Origin: Bacteroidales bacterium
GTDB taxonomy: Bacteria; Bacteroidota; Bacteroidia; Bacteroidales; UBA932
Reading direction: 5' to 3'
DNA: 57,437 nt
Assembly (NCBI GenBank): GCA_017614715.1
Contig: JAGABI010000059.1
Coordinates: 1 to 57,437, forward strand
The number at the start of each line of letters is the position of its first letter. Positions within the stretch are counted from its first letter, which is position 1. Shown here in pieces: positions 7,903 through 16,090 of the stretch. Under the pieces are notes generated by a model. The model saw only the letters and a program-made list of their open reading frames with translations, was not told the origin of the DNA and made no database searches. A program made the position numbers and the translations under genes.

Positions 7903-8918
7903 CAAAGTTGTGATACTATGAGTTCCAGCCACTTAGCGTCTTCGGTGTCGAAGGTGGCGAGGCGGTCGCTATCTATGTCCAGGACGGCGATGACGGCGCG
8001 GTCAGTGCTGCCAGAGTCGGAGGCCGGTGCAAAGACGGGGACAACTATTTCACTGCGGGAGGCGCTGCTGCAGGCTATGTGGCCGGGGAATTGCTCCACA
8101 TCGGGGACGACAATTGTACGTTTTTCTTTCCATGCGGTGCCGCAGACGCCACGGCCGTAGGCTATCCTAAGGCAAGCCGGTGGCCCCTGGAACGGGCCAA
8201 GTACCAGCTGGCACTCTTCGCTCTTCAGACTGGATGTGCTTGAGATGCATCCGACTTTAGGTACTACCCGGTAGAACCCTGTCCAAAAGAATCTCATACC
8301 TTCGTGTACGATGGCTGATATTTCCGCCATCCTTGCGATGGGGTCTGGTTCACCCTCGGCAGAGTGGCTGTCGCTGCCGTGAGGTTCTCCACCTCCCAGA
8401 TACATCCGCACTTTCTCGAATACCTTCAGATAGGTAAAGGTCTTTAACGAGAGGTGGCAGTACCCGCCAGGATTCTTGTCCAGATAATTCTGATGGTACT
8501 CTTCTGCGCTATAGAAGTTCTGCAACGGCAGCAGTTCGGTGACAGGGTCGGCGCCCAGACGTTCGGACTCCGCGGCAAATGCCTGCTCCAGAATGGGAAG
8601 ATCAGTAGCTGAGGAATAATATACCCCGGTGCGATATCGCGTGCCGACATCTTCGCCCTGCTTGTTCAGCGACAGCGGATCGATAATCATGAAATACAAT
8701 CGGCATAGCAGATCAAGTCCCACAACATCGGGGTTGTAGGTGACGCGCACAGTCTCGGCGAAGCCGGTTGTATCGGTGTAGACCTGCTCGTAGGTCGGGT
8801 CGGCAAAATGCCCGTTGGAGTAGCCGGGCAGGGTGGAGGTCACACCCGTGACACCCTTGAAGAAGTGCTCCACTCCCCAGAAGCATCCGCCGGCAAAATA
8901 TATCTCCTTGAACTGCAT
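7902..8918 (-). CDS. msrA: MsrA fused to free-methionine-(R)-sulfoxide reductase
   Basis: This 338-residue protein has two enzyme domains. Residues 1 to about 170 are MsrA, with the catalytic Cys12 in AGGCFWGVEHF, then YSNGHFADPTYEQVYT, RYRTGVYYSS and YHQNYLDKNPGGYCH; MsrA reduces protein or free Met-S-sulfoxide. Residues from about 190 on form a GAF domain of the fRMsr (YebR) type with all three expected cysteines: GPPACLR, GRGVCGTAW and GHIACSS. FWTGFYRV and AVLDIDSDRLATFD are also present. This domain reduces free Met-R-sulfoxide. The fusion would cover both stereoisomers of free methionine sulfoxide. The linker (around residues 175-190) is Ser/Gly/Glu rich. The domain calls are firm; the joint function is inferred. 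Confidence 0.92.
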   Translation of the reverse strand: MQFKEIYFAGGCFWGVEHFFKGVTGVTSTLPGYSNGHFADPTYEQVYTDTTGFAETVRVTYNPDVVGLDLLCRLYFMIIDPLSLNKQGEDVGTRYRTGVYYSSATDLPILEQAFAAESERLGADPVTELLPLQNFYSAEEYHQNYLDKNPGGYCHLSLKTFTYLKVFEKVRMYLGGGEPHGSDSHSAEGEPDPIARMAEISAIVHEGMRFFWTGFYRVVPKVGCISSTSSLKSEECQLVLGPFQGPPACLRIAYGRGVCGTAWKEKRTIVVPDVEQFPGHIACSSASRSEIVVPVFAPASDSGSTDRAVIAVLDIDSDRLATFDTEDAKWLELIVSQL

Positions 8919-8925
8919 ACAAACG

Positions 8926-8955
8926 CAAATATAGCGAATAAATTGATTATATTTG
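8926..8955. promoter_or_regulatory. Back-to-back -7 boxes between divergent genes
   Basis: CAAATATA at 8926-8933 is TATATTTG on the reverse strand and would serve the MsrA fusion gene. TATATTTG at 8948-8955 on the forward strand would serve the receptor-like ORF at 8962. Both match TAnnTTTG exactly and together form an interrupted palindrome with a 14-base spacer. No clear -33 elements are seen. The forward box lies only 6 bases from the 8962 ATG, so a later start (8974) or a leaderless message is possible. Confidence 0.4.
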
Positions 8956-8961
8956 TAAGTT

Positions 8962-9375
8962 ATGCGTGTGACAATGATAGTGGCGGCATTGTGCCTCGGA
9001 TTACAGCTCTACGGGCAGGGTACGGGCCGTGCCGGAGCCCCGGCGGCTGATACTCTTCAGATGAAGGGCACCCTGGCCGACACTGTCCAGATTTCAAGCG
9101 CTTCTGTCACGGCGCAAGGGGCAGCGCAGCAGATACGGCAGGGTGCATATTCCGCCTCGGCAGTGGATGTCGGAGCACAGGTGGCGACTTTGCAGACGCT
9201 CTCGCAGGCGATAGACCGCACCTCTGGCATCCGCATCCGTTCACAGGGCGGAGTCGGCAGTGAGTTCGACCTCTCTGTCAACGGCCTCCCCGTCAATTCT
9301 GTAACAGCCCTCATCGGCGCCCCGGTGGTGGCGGCGGTACTTTTTAAACGCAGAAAAGAAGATTCCGGAGAATGA
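8962..9375 (+). pseudogene. TonB-receptor N-terminus joined to FecCD-permease C-terminus
   Basis: This 137-residue frame is a chimera. Residues 1-19 look like a signal peptide (VAALCLGLQLYGQ). Residues 35-115 resemble the start of a FecA-like TonB-dependent receptor, with QISSASVTAQ and then the plug segment SQAIDRTSGIRIRSQGGVGS and LSVNGLPVN. At about residue 114 the protein switches to TALIGAPVVAAVLFKRRKED, which is the typical end of a FecCD/BtuC-type permease. The expected order receptor - binding protein - permease - ATPase, with the ATPase directly downstream at 9372, suggests one internal deletion removed everything between. It overlaps the ATPase start by 4 bases. An assembly collapse would look the same. 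Neither half can do its original job. Confidence 0.75.
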
Positions 9376-10373
9376 AACACACAGATACAATAATTGTCAA
9401 GAATCTGGTTATCGGTTATCCCGGCAAGAATTCGGTCAAAGTTGTGGCCGAAGGGATAAGCGATACCCTGCGCAGCGGCTACCTGACTTGCCTGCTTGGC
9501 GAGAACGGCGCCGGCAAATCGACCCTCTTGCGCACCCTGGCTGGCTTTCAACCCGCCATTGGGGGCGAAATCGCGATAATGGGAAAGCCGCTCGGTCAGT
9601 ATAAAGAGAAAGAACTCGCCACAGTAATTGGAGTTGTCCTGACCGAGCGGACCAACCTCCAGAACATGACCGTGGAGGAACTGGTAGGGATGGGTCGCAG
9701 CCCTTATACCGGTTTCTGGGGCCGCCTTTCGGCAGAAGACCGAGAGAAGGTGGCCGGTGCTATGGAACTGGTGGGAATCGGACCGCTGGCGCGGCGTATG
9801 GTGCAGACCCTCTCCGACGGTGAGCGTCAGAAGGTGATGATTGCCAAGGCCCTGGCGCAGGAGACCCCGGTGTTTTTCCTGGACGAGCCTACAGCCTTCC
9901 TGGATTATCCAAGCAAGGTGGAGATACTCCACCTGCTTCACCGCCTGGCGACAGAGATGGACAAGACCATCTTCCTCTCTACCCACGACCTTGAGCTCGC
10001 GCTGCAGATGGCCGACCGTCTCTGGTTGATGGCCAAAGGGCGCGGAGTGGTGGCAGGAACGCCGGAAGACCTGGCGATGGACGGTACACTGGAGAGTTTC
10101 TTTACCCGCAAGGGGGTGGCGTTTGAGCGCGTCACCGGTCTCTACCGGGTCGAACCCGAATACCGTTCTAAGGTACGCTTGACGGGCGATGCCACCGCCT
10201 GTGCTATGGTGGCCAAGGCGCTGCGCCGCAATGGTATCCTCGCCTCAGGCGACGCAGAGTCGGACGTAACCATTGAGGCGCTGCCAGAAGGCGGATATAA
10301 AACAAGCAAGGGCGGCGGGAACGCCACCCTTGCAATGACCATGTCCGAATTGCTGGAGCTATTACAGCTCTAG
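9372..10373 (+). CDS. FecE-like ABC transporter ATP-binding protein
   Basis: This 333-residue ATPase is of the iron-siderophore/cobalamin importer class. It has Walker A GENGAGKST (around residue 40), the signature LSDGERQKV (around 148), Walker B VFFLDEPTAFLD and the H-loop STHDLEL. The core ends near residue 255. A further 75 residues form an extra C-terminal domain seen in some Bacteroidota FecE homologues. The ATG overlaps the stop of the chimeric receptor/permease remnant by 4 bases. Its own permease appears to have been deleted, so this is an orphan ATPase unless a permease is encoded elsewhere. Confidence 0.92.
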   Translation: MKHTDTIIVKNLVIGYPGKNSVKVVAEGISDTLRSGYLTCLLGENGAGKSTLLRTLAGFQPAIGGEIAIMGKPLGQYKEKELATVIGVVLTERTNLQNMTVEELVGMGRSPYTGFWGRLSAEDREKVAGAMELVGIGPLARRMVQTLSDGERQKVMIAKALAQETPVFFLDEPTAFLDYPSKVEILHLLHRLATEMDKTIFLSTHDLELALQMADRLWLMAKGRGVVAGTPEDLAMDGTLESFFTRKGVAFERVTGLYRVEPEYRSKVRLTGDATACAMVAKALRRNGILASGDAESDVTIEALPEGGYKTSKGGGNATLAMTMSELLELLQL

Positions 10374-10382
10374 CTTTTATTT

Positions 10383-10643
10383 CTACTCTTCAGGATTCTT
10401 GGAGTGATAATAGTCGAGGGGTTCGCCTTCGATGGCGTCCTTGGTGTGGTTCATCCAGATCTGGCGGATAGTGGGGAGTTCCAGGAGGCCCTTCTCAATC
10501 ATAGTGCTGTTGTCGCAGGTGAAACCGGAACCGGAAGCACCGAAGAATACCTTCCAGCTGCAATCCTCAACTTCGCCCTCTTCGTTGGCCTCTGCCATAA
10601 GGTCGGCGAAGTGACCCCCTTTCAAGGTCGATGCTATTACCGC
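10383..10643 (-). pseudogene. 3' remnant of an unrecognised gene
   Basis: The reverse strand is open from just after a TAA at 10644-10646 down to the stop at 10383, about 86 codons. It lacks a normal ATG start; the first plausible start is a TTG at 10625. It reads like the tail of a soluble enzyme (GGHFADLMAEANEEGEVEDC, later IRQIWMNHTKDAIEGEPLDY). The block of well-formed protein sequence with no start and an abrupt 5' edge suggests a truncated gene end. I could not name the family. It is convergent with the FecE-like gene and lies at the edge of the scarred region. Confidence 0.5.
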
Positions 10644-10691
10644 TTAGGTAGGGAAGATATGGCTAATACAAAAAGAATCACTACCTTAGCG
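10641..10691. repeat. Inverted repeat at the edge of the remnant
   Basis: CGCTTAGGTAG (10641-10651) and CTACCTTAGCG (10681-10691) form an 11-base inverted repeat with one mismatch and a 29-base loop. It sits exactly where the remnant loses homology, 67 bases before the epimerase gene. It could be a hairpin in RNA, a deletion scar or the edge of a small mobile element. Confidence 0.45.
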
Positions 10692-10757
10692 CGATGTTCC
10701 AAAACCTTTGACGTGAAAGAACAGAAAAATGATTTGTCGATTAGTTAATTACAAATA

Positions 10758-11690
10758 GTGAAAGCTTTAGTTACCGGTGGCTCAGGGTTTATTGGGTCAA
10801 ATATCAGCAAGATGCTGCTGAGTAAAGGGGTGGATGTCGTAGTGTTTGACAACCTCTCAAGCGGCAACTACGATAATATAAAGGATCTTCCCGTACACTT
10901 TATTAAAGGCGATGTCCTTGACAAAGATGCCATAAGCGATGCCTGCAAAGGTATCGACGTGGTGTTCCATCTTGCTGCTTCAGTGGGCAGACAGCGCTCA
11001 ATAGACCACCCGCAATTGGATTCGGAGATTAACCTTATTGGTACCATCGATGTCCTGGAGGGGATGCGTGCCCATAGGGTGAAAAAAATTGTTTACTCTT
11101 CTTCCGCTGCTATTTTCGGAGAACTTCTATTCCCCGAGATTGATGAGAACCATCCTCAGAATGCAGATTCCCCATACGGGGTCAGCAAATTGGCCGCAGA
11201 AAAGATGATTCTTTCATACGCAGGCATTTATGGGATTACGGCAGTATGTCTGAGGTATTTTAACATTTATGGTGTAAATCAGCGATATGACCTGTATGGC
11301 AACGTGATACCAATTTTTGCCCACAGGTTGTTTGCCGGGCAGCCGTTAATAATTTATGGAGACGGTACACAGACCCGCGATTTCGTGAATGTTTACGATG
11401 TGGCACGTGCCAATGTGATGGCGGGCCTGGAGTATGATAAGACGAACGTTTTCAATCTCGGCTCTGGAGAGAGCATTACCATAAACCGATTGGCAGAGAT
11501 GCTGCAAGAAATATCTGGCATCAATACAGGGATTGACTATCAGCCAGAGAGAAAGGCCGATGTTAAGCATTGCAAGGCAAATGCAAATAAAGTCTATGAG
11601 AACATGGGCTTCAAGGCCGTGGTTCCTTTGGAAGAAGGCGTTAAAGAGTACATAGATTGGTACAGGAAAAATATTGTTGAGGCACTTTGA
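10758..11690 (+). CDS. NAD-dependent sugar-nucleotide epimerase (extended SDR)
   Basis: This 310-residue extended short-chain dehydrogenase/reductase has the NAD-binding TGGSGFIGSN at the N-terminus. It has the catalytic pair around YGVSK (Tyr-x-x-x-Lys), the serine segment YSSSAAIFG, and GDGTQTRDFVNVYDVARA in the substrate half. The closest known activities are UDP-glucose/UDP-GlcNAc 4-epimerases; the exact sugar cannot be read from sequence. The start is a GTG, directly before KALVTGGSG. It stands alone, 13 kb upstream of the capsule locus, followed by a bidirectional terminator. It could still supply UDP-Gal or UDP-GalNAc to that locus. Confidence 0.88.
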   Translation: MKALVTGGSGFIGSNISKMLLSKGVDVVVFDNLSSGNYDNIKDLPVHFIKGDVLDKDAISDACKGIDVVFHLAASVGRQRSIDHPQLDSEINLIGTIDVLEGMRAHRVKKIVYSSSAAIFGELLFPEIDENHPQNADSPYGVSKLAAEKMILSYAGIYGITAVCLRYFNIYGVNQRYDLYGNVIPIFAHRLFAGQPLIIYGDGTQTRDFVNVYDVARANVMAGLEYDKTNVFNLGSGESITINRLAEMLQEISGINTGIDYQPERKADVKHCKANANKVYENMGFKAVVPLEEGVKEYIDWYRKNIVEAL

Positions 11691-11756
11691 TGTCTTGACA
11701 GTTATATGCTGACGACGAAGTGCAGGTAGGCCGTGGCTGAAGGCGTTGAACAATAA

Positions 11757-11793
11757 AAGAAATGACCGCTTTTTTGGCGGCCATTTCTTTTTT
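11757..11793. terminator. Bidirectional terminator between convergent genes
   Basis: AAGAAATGACCGC (11757-11769) pairs with the right arm ending near 11789. The loop is T-rich and a T run (TTTCTTTTTTAG) follows on the forward strand; on the reverse strand the stem is followed by TTCTTTTATTG. It lies between the epimerase gene (forward) and the oxaloacetate-decarboxylase-beta gene (reverse) and can serve both. Confidence 0.8.
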
Positions 11794-11807
11794 AGTCAGG
11801 ATGTCAA

Positions 11808-13094
11808 CTACCCCAGCATACTCAGCAGGATGCCGGCGGCAACTGCGCTGCCAATTACGCCGGCCACGTTGGGACCCATGGCGTGCATCAGGAGGTAGTT
11901 CTTGGGGTTGGCCTTGAGACCCTCGGTCTGGGAGACGCGGGCTGCCATAGGCACTGCAGAGACGCCTGCAGAACCAATCAGCGGGTTAACCTTATCCTTG
12001 CTGAAGAGGTTCATCAGCTTGGCCAGCAGCACGCCGCCACCGGTACCGATACCGAAGGCCACGATGCCGACAGCCATGATGCCGAGGGTGCGCCACTGCA
12101 GGAAAGTATCGGCAGTCGCGGTTGCGCCCACGGTAACGCCCAGGAAGATAACCACGATGTTGTTGAGCTCGTTCTGGACGGCTTTGCTGAGACGCTCCAC
12201 AACGCCGCTCTCACGGAACAGGTTGCCGAGCATAAGGCAGCCAATCAGCGGAGCTGCAGAGGGGAGAAGCAGCGCGATGATGATGGTGACCACAATCGGG
12301 AAGAGGATCTTCTCGCGCTTGGAGACGTTGCGCAACTGCTTCATCTGGATCTCACGCTCTTTCTTGGTGGTGAGGGCGCGCATGATTGGCGGCTGGATGA
12401 TGGGCACCAGAGCCATGTAGCTGTAGGCAGCCACGGCGATAGGGCCGAGCAACTGCGGAGCCAGCTTGGAGGTGAGGAAGATGGCCGTAGGACCGTCCGC
12501 ACCGCCAATGATACCGATGGAAGCAGCCTCTGCAGAGGTGAAGCCCATCAGGTGAGCCACGATAAAGGTGGCGAAGATACCGAGCTGAGCGGCAGCGCCC
12601 AGCAGCAGGCTCTTGGGGTTGGCAATCAGCGGACCAAAGTCGGTCATAGCACCCACGCCCAGGAAAATAAGGCAGGGATAAACGCCCAACTTGACACCGA
12701 TGTAGAGGATATCCAGAAGGCCGCCGTCGGCCAGGATATGCCTGTAGCTGTGGTAATACTGGCTGCTTGAGTTGAGGAATTCATCGTTCCAGAGCTCTGT
12801 GTGGAACAGGTCCGCACCGGGGAAGTTGGTGAGCAGCATGCCGAACGCTATGGGCAGCAGCAGCAGCGGCTCATACTTCTTGACGATGGCCAGATATAGC
12901 AGCACGCAGGAGATGACCAGCATAATCAGCGTTTTCCATCCCCCTTCGGTTGCGAACATCTGTGCAAAGCCGGTCTCGTCGCCAAAATTGCGCAGGGTCT
13001 CGCCAAAGTTGAAATCCTGAGCCAGAACCGGCATCGCCACGAACAATGCCACAAAGAAGAACAATAATCTAAAAATCTTTTTTGAAGAGTTCAT
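11808..13094 (-). CDS. Na+-transporting decarboxylase beta subunit (OadB/MmdB)
   Basis: This 428-residue inner-membrane protein begins with a hydrophobic, signal-like segment (residues 8-25) and then carries about ten further hydrophobic segments. It is the subunit that decarboxylates the carboxybiotin and couples this to Na+ export. The key loop [20 protein letters not shown] with its conserved Asp is intact, as is the C-terminal VPMAARVSQ...[13 protein letters not shown] region. It is the last gene of the operon mce-mmdA-oadG-BCCP-oadB. With the methylmalonyl-CoA carboxyltransferase subunit upstream, the complex is best called methylmalonyl-CoA decarboxylase; oxaloacetate cannot be strictly excluded as substrate. 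Confidence 0.95.
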   Translation of the reverse strand: MNSSKKIFRLLFFFVALFVAMPVLAQDFNFGETLRNFGDETGFAQMFATEGGWKTLIMLVISCVLLYLAIVKKYEPLLLLPIAFGMLLTNFPGADLFHTELWNDEFLNSSSQYYHSYRHILADGGLLDILYIGVKLGVYPCLIFLGVGAMTDFGPLIANPKSLLLGAAAQLGIFATFIVAHLMGFTSAEAASIGIIGGADGPTAIFLTSKLAPQLLGPIAVAAYSYMALVPIIQPPIMRALTTKKEREIQMKQLRNVSKREKILFPIVVTIIIALLLPSAAPLIGCLMLGNLFRESGVVERLSKAVQNELNNIVVIFLGVTVGATATADTFLQWRTLGIMAVGIVAFGIGTGGGVLLAKLMNLFSKDKVNPLIGSAGVSAVPMAARVSQTEGLKANPKNYLLMHAMGPNVAGVIGSAVAAGILLSMLG

Positions 13095-13112
13095 CGCAAA
13101 TAGTTTGAAAAA

Positions 13113-13544
13113 TTATGCGATTTCCAGCAGGGGATCGCCGCTCTGTACCGACTGTCCAACAGCGACCAGAACCTTGGTGACGGTGCCGTCGGCATCTGCC
13201 TGGATGGCGTTCTCCATCTTCATTGCCTCAAGGGTGAGGAGGGTGTCACCAGCCTTTACAGCCTGGCCTGCAGACACTGCGATGCTAACCACAACGCCCG
13301 GCAGGGGAGATTCAACAGCCTTGCCTGCGCCAGCGGGTGCAGCGGAAGGAGCAGCGGCAGGTGCAGCAGCTGGAGCTGCCGCTGCAGCGGGTTTGACAGC
13401 TGTAACCTTGGGTGCTTCGCCCTCTTCCTGCATCAGTTCTGCGGTGTAAGATTTACCATTTACGGTAACCTGCAACAACTCTCCTGACTGCTCTACCGTA
13501 GTCTGGTATTCGTTGCCGTTTATCTTGAAATTGAACTTTTTCAT
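13113..13544 (-). CDS. Biotin carboxyl carrier subunit of the decarboxylase
   Basis: This 143-residue protein has an N-terminal region to about residue 45, a flexible Ala/Pro linker (residues 51-75), and a C-terminal biotinyl domain. The biotin-accepting lysine is Lys109 in EAMKM. It carries CO2 from the carboxyltransferase subunit (MmdA) to the membrane subunit (OadB). It lies 18 bases upstream of oadB on the same strand and follows the gamma-type subunit gene, which is the usual order for this complex. Confidence 0.95.
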   Translation of the reverse strand: MKKFNFKINGNEYQTTVEQSGELLQVTVNGKSYTAELMQEEGEAPKVTAVKPAAAAAPAAAPAAAPSAAPAGAGKAVESPLPGVVVSIAVSAGQAVKAGDTLLTLEAMKMENAIQADADGTVTKVLVAVGQSVQSGDPLLEIA

Positions 13545-13570
13545 TTTATGAATTGAGAAAGATTAAACGT

Positions 13571-13912
13571 TTAATTAAAATGATGCCATGTGCTGTGATC
13601 ATTATGCACGATAGTAATCACGCCGCTCTCCACATCGTGGGCCTCTTCGCTGAAGAGGAACATGGAGGCCGCTATTGCAGCAGCAATCTCCTCATCCTCG
13701 CCGTGGAAAGGGGCCTTGGCGGGAGCTTCCGCAGCCTTGGGTGAGGCGGAAGCGTGGGCAGCCGGCTCGCCCTTGCCACCCTTGCGGACAGCCAGAAGAG
13801 TGAAGATCTGCAGCACCAGCACCAGCAGGATCAGTATCACAAACACGATACCGATGCCCATGCCGGTCATGGACCACACGGCGTTCCAGTTTGTTGCCAG
13901 AATCATATTCAT
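13571..13912 (-). CDS. OadG-family small membrane subunit
   Basis: This 113-residue protein has one N-terminal membrane helix (about residues 15-40, IGIVFVILILLVLVLQIF). An Ala/Pro/Lys-rich linker follows, then a short C-terminal part containing DEEIAAAIAASMFLFSEEA. This matches the OadG/MmdD type, which holds the carboxyltransferase and beta subunits together and speeds the reaction. The C-terminus ends in STWHHFN, with two His that could bind metal as proposed for OadG. It sits between mmdA and the biotin protein gene. Confidence 0.88.
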   Translation of the reverse strand: MNMILATNWNAVWSMTGMGIGIVFVILILLVLVLQIFTLLAVRKGGKGEPAAHASASPKAAEAPAKAPFHGEDEEIAAAIAASMFLFSEEAHDVESGVITIVHNDHSTWHHFN

Positions 13913-13924
13913 AACCGACAGATT

Positions 13925-15487
13925 TTAGAGTGGAATATTACCGTGCTTCTTCTCGGGGAGAGTCAGGTTCTTGTCACGCAGCTGATGCAGTGCGCGGATA
14001 ACGCGGAAACGGGTGTTACGAGGCTCGATGACATCGTCGATATAACCATAGCTGGCAGCCTTGTAAGGGTTGCAGAAGAGGTCGTCGTACTCTTTCTTCT
14101 TGGCCTCCTTGATGGCAGCTGCCTCCTCGGGAGTAGCTGCAGCCTTGATATCCTTGGAGTAGAGCACTGCCACTGCACCGTCGGCGCCCATCACGGCGAT
14201 GTTGGCTGTGGGCCATGCGTAGTTCATGTCGCCGCGCAGCTGCTTGCAGCTCATCACGATGTGGCTGCCGCCGTAGCTTTTGCGCAGGGTGACGGTAACT
14301 TTGGGAACAGTAGCCTCGCCAAAGGCGTAGAGCAACTTGGCGCCATGCAGGATCACGCCGCCAAACTCCTGCTGTGTGCCGGGAAGGAAGCCGGGCACGT
14401 CCACCAGAGTAACTATGGGGATGTTGAATGCATCGCAGAAGCGTACGAAACGTGCGCCCTTGCGGCTGGAGTTGATATCCAGCACACCGGCCAGGTTCTT
14501 GGGCTGGTTGGCTACGATACCCACCGACATGCCGCCCATATGGGCAAAGCCAACGATTATATTGCGTGCATACTCGCGGTGAATCTCAAAGAACTTGCCG
14601 TCGTCCACAATGGCGTTGATGACCTCGTACATGTCGTAAGGCTCGTTGGGGCTGTCGGGGATAATCTCGTTCAGACGGTCATCCTTGCGGTCAATCGGGT
14701 CGTTGGTGGCAACAACCGGAGCCTCCTCGCGGTTGTTCTGCGGGATATAGCTGATGAGCTCCTTGATGGTAGCAATGACATCCTCTTCAGTATCGCAGGC
14801 AAAGTGTGCCACGCCGCTCTTGGAAGCGTGTACGCTGGCACCGCCAAGCTGCTCCTGGGTCACTTTCTCACCCAAAACCTGCTCCACGACTGCGGGACCG
14901 GTGAGGAACATATAGCTGGCATTCTTGCGCATGATGGTGAAGTCGGTGAGGGCGGGGGAGTAAACCGCACCGCCGGCACAAGGACCAAGGATGGCGCTAA
15001 TCTGGGGAACCACGCCGCTGGAGAGGATATTGCGCTCAAAAATCTCGGCATAGCCGGCCAGCGCATTCACACCCTCCTGGATGCGGGCGCCGCCCGAGTC
15101 GTTGAGGCCGATGACCGGTGCGCCGACCTTGACTGCCTGGTCCATTACCTTGCAGATCTTCTGCGCCAGGGTCTCGGAGAGAGAACCAGCGTTCACGGTG
15201 AAGTCCTGTGCAAAGATGTACACCAGACGGCCGCCTATGGTGCCGTAACCGGTAACCACACCGTCGCCCAGGAACTGCTTCTTCTCCATTCCGAAGTTGG
15301 TGCAGCGGTGCAGCATAAACATATCGAATTCTTCAAAGCTACCCTCGTCGAGCAGCATTGCAATACGCTCGCGGGCGGTGTATTTACCCTTTTCGTGCTG
15401 GGCATCGATGCGGGCCTGTCCGCCGCCGATGCGCGCTTTCTCGCGAAGCTCAATAAGAGTTTTAACCTTTTCGAGTTGCTGACTCAT
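13925..15487 (-). CDS. mmdA: Methylmalonyl-CoA decarboxylase alpha (carboxyltransferase)
   Basis: This 520-residue acyl-CoA carboxylase beta-type protein has two crotonase-fold halves. Characteristic segments are [20 protein letters not shown] and [15 protein letters not shown] near the N-terminus, then [34 protein letters not shown], and in the second half [20 protein letters not shown] and [11 protein letters not shown]. It transfers CO2 from methylmalonyl-CoA to the biotin protein. It is preceded by the methylmalonyl-CoA epimerase gene and followed by the other decarboxylase subunits. This points to the succinate-to-propionate route with Na+ pumping rather than to biosynthetic propionyl-CoA carboxylase. 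Confidence 0.95.
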   Translation of the reverse strand: MSQQLEKVKTLIELREKARIGGGQARIDAQHEKGKYTARERIAMLLDEGSFEEFDMFMLHRCTNFGMEKKQFLGDGVVTGYGTIGGRLVYIFAQDFTVNAGSLSETLAQKICKVMDQAVKVGAPVIGLNDSGGARIQEGVNALAGYAEIFERNILSSGVVPQISAILGPCAGGAVYSPALTDFTIMRKNASYMFLTGPAVVEQVLGEKVTQEQLGGASVHASKSGVAHFACDTEEDVIATIKELISYIPQNNREEAPVVATNDPIDRKDDRLNEIIPDSPNEPYDMYEVINAIVDDGKFFEIHREYARNIIVGFAHMGGMSVGIVANQPKNLAGVLDINSSRKGARFVRFCDAFNIPIVTLVDVPGFLPGTQQEFGGVILHGAKLLYAFGEATVPKVTVTLRKSYGGSHIVMSCKQLRGDMNYAWPTANIAVMGADGAVAVLYSKDIKAAATPEEAAAIKEAKKKEYDDLFCNPYKAASYGYIDDVIEPRNTRFRVIRALHQLRDKNLTLPEKKHGNIPL

Positions 15488-15512
15488 TATTTCTGATTTT
15501 AAAAATGTTTAA

Positions 15513-15932
15513 TTATTTCTCTTTGGGATTTTCACAAATCTCTGTGAGGACGCCCATAGTGGACTTGGGATGCAGGAAGGCGATGTTGAGCCCCTCAGCG
15601 CCCTTGCGGGGAGCAGCGTCAATCAGGCGCACGCCCTTCTCGGTTGCATCTGCCAGGCAGGCTGCTACATCGGCAGTCTTGAAGGCGATGTGATGCACGC
15701 CGCCGCGGCCGCCGTTCTTCTCTATGAACTTGGCAATGGTGCTCTCCTCGCAGGTGGGCTCCAGAAGCTCCAGCTTAACCTCGCCAATCATGAAGAATGC
15801 GGTTTTGACTTTCTGGTCCTCTACAACCTCGATGTTGTAGCATTTAAGGCCAAGTACGTTCTCATAATACGGGATAGCCACCTCCAGAGAGGGTGTAGCT
15901 ATGCCGATGTGTTCGATTTGTTTAAGTTCCAT
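15513..15932 (-). CDS. mce: Methylmalonyl-CoA epimerase
   Basis: This 139-residue vicinal-oxygen-chelate protein interconverts (R)- and (S)-methylmalonyl-CoA, linking the B12-dependent mutase to the decarboxylase encoded next. The start chosen is ATG at 15932, before ELKQIEHIGIATPSLE, because upstream codons run into promoter-like A+T-rich DNA. Metal-ligand regions are visible: HIGIA, GVHHIAFKTADV and TEICENP. It is the first gene of a five-gene operon behind a TATATTTG -7 box. Confidence 0.95.
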   Translation of the reverse strand: MELKQIEHIGIATPSLEVAIPYYENVLGLKCYNIEVVEDQKVKTAFFMIGEVKLELLEPTCEESTIAKFIEKNGGRGGVHHIAFKTADVAACLADATEKGVRLIDAAPRKGAEGLNIAFLHPKSTMGVLTEICENPKEK

Positions 15933-15987
15933 AATAGTGTTTATGTTATTTGTTTTGCGATTATATGCAGTTTGCGAAAAAACGGTC

Positions 15988-15995
15988 CAAATATA
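15988..15995 (-). promoter_or_regulatory. Probable promoter -7 box of the mmd operon
   Basis: The reverse strand reads TATATTTG, an exact match to TAnnTTTG, about 55 bases before the mce start and just downstream of the yebC terminator. A TTTG occurs 24 bases upstream of it, slightly farther than usual. Confidence 0.5.
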
Positions 15996-16020
15996 GTGAT
16001 TTATACTTATAAATAATAAC

Positions 16021-16059
16021 AAAAAACAAGCGCCGGTTCAACAACTTATGAACCGACGC
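16021..16059 (-). terminator. Intrinsic terminator after yebC
   Basis: The reverse strand shows GCGTCGGTTCA pairing with TGAACCGGCGC (11 bp, one wobble, 8-base loop), followed by TTGTTTTTTG. It lies just after the yebC stop and before the mmd-operon promoter, so it separates the two units. Confidence 0.9.
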
Positions 16060-16090
16060 AAGTTTGGATAGTATTTGTTTTGGTTAAGTG

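Noticed and set aside
11883-12770. A 295-codon forward frame
   Set aside because: Shadow of the OadB-type gene on the other strand; His/Gln/Glu-rich text with no motifs.
13754-15496. A 580-codon open frame on the forward strand
   Set aside because: It is the exact antisense of mmdA, has low-complexity composition and no family signs. The reverse-strand enzyme is unmistakable.
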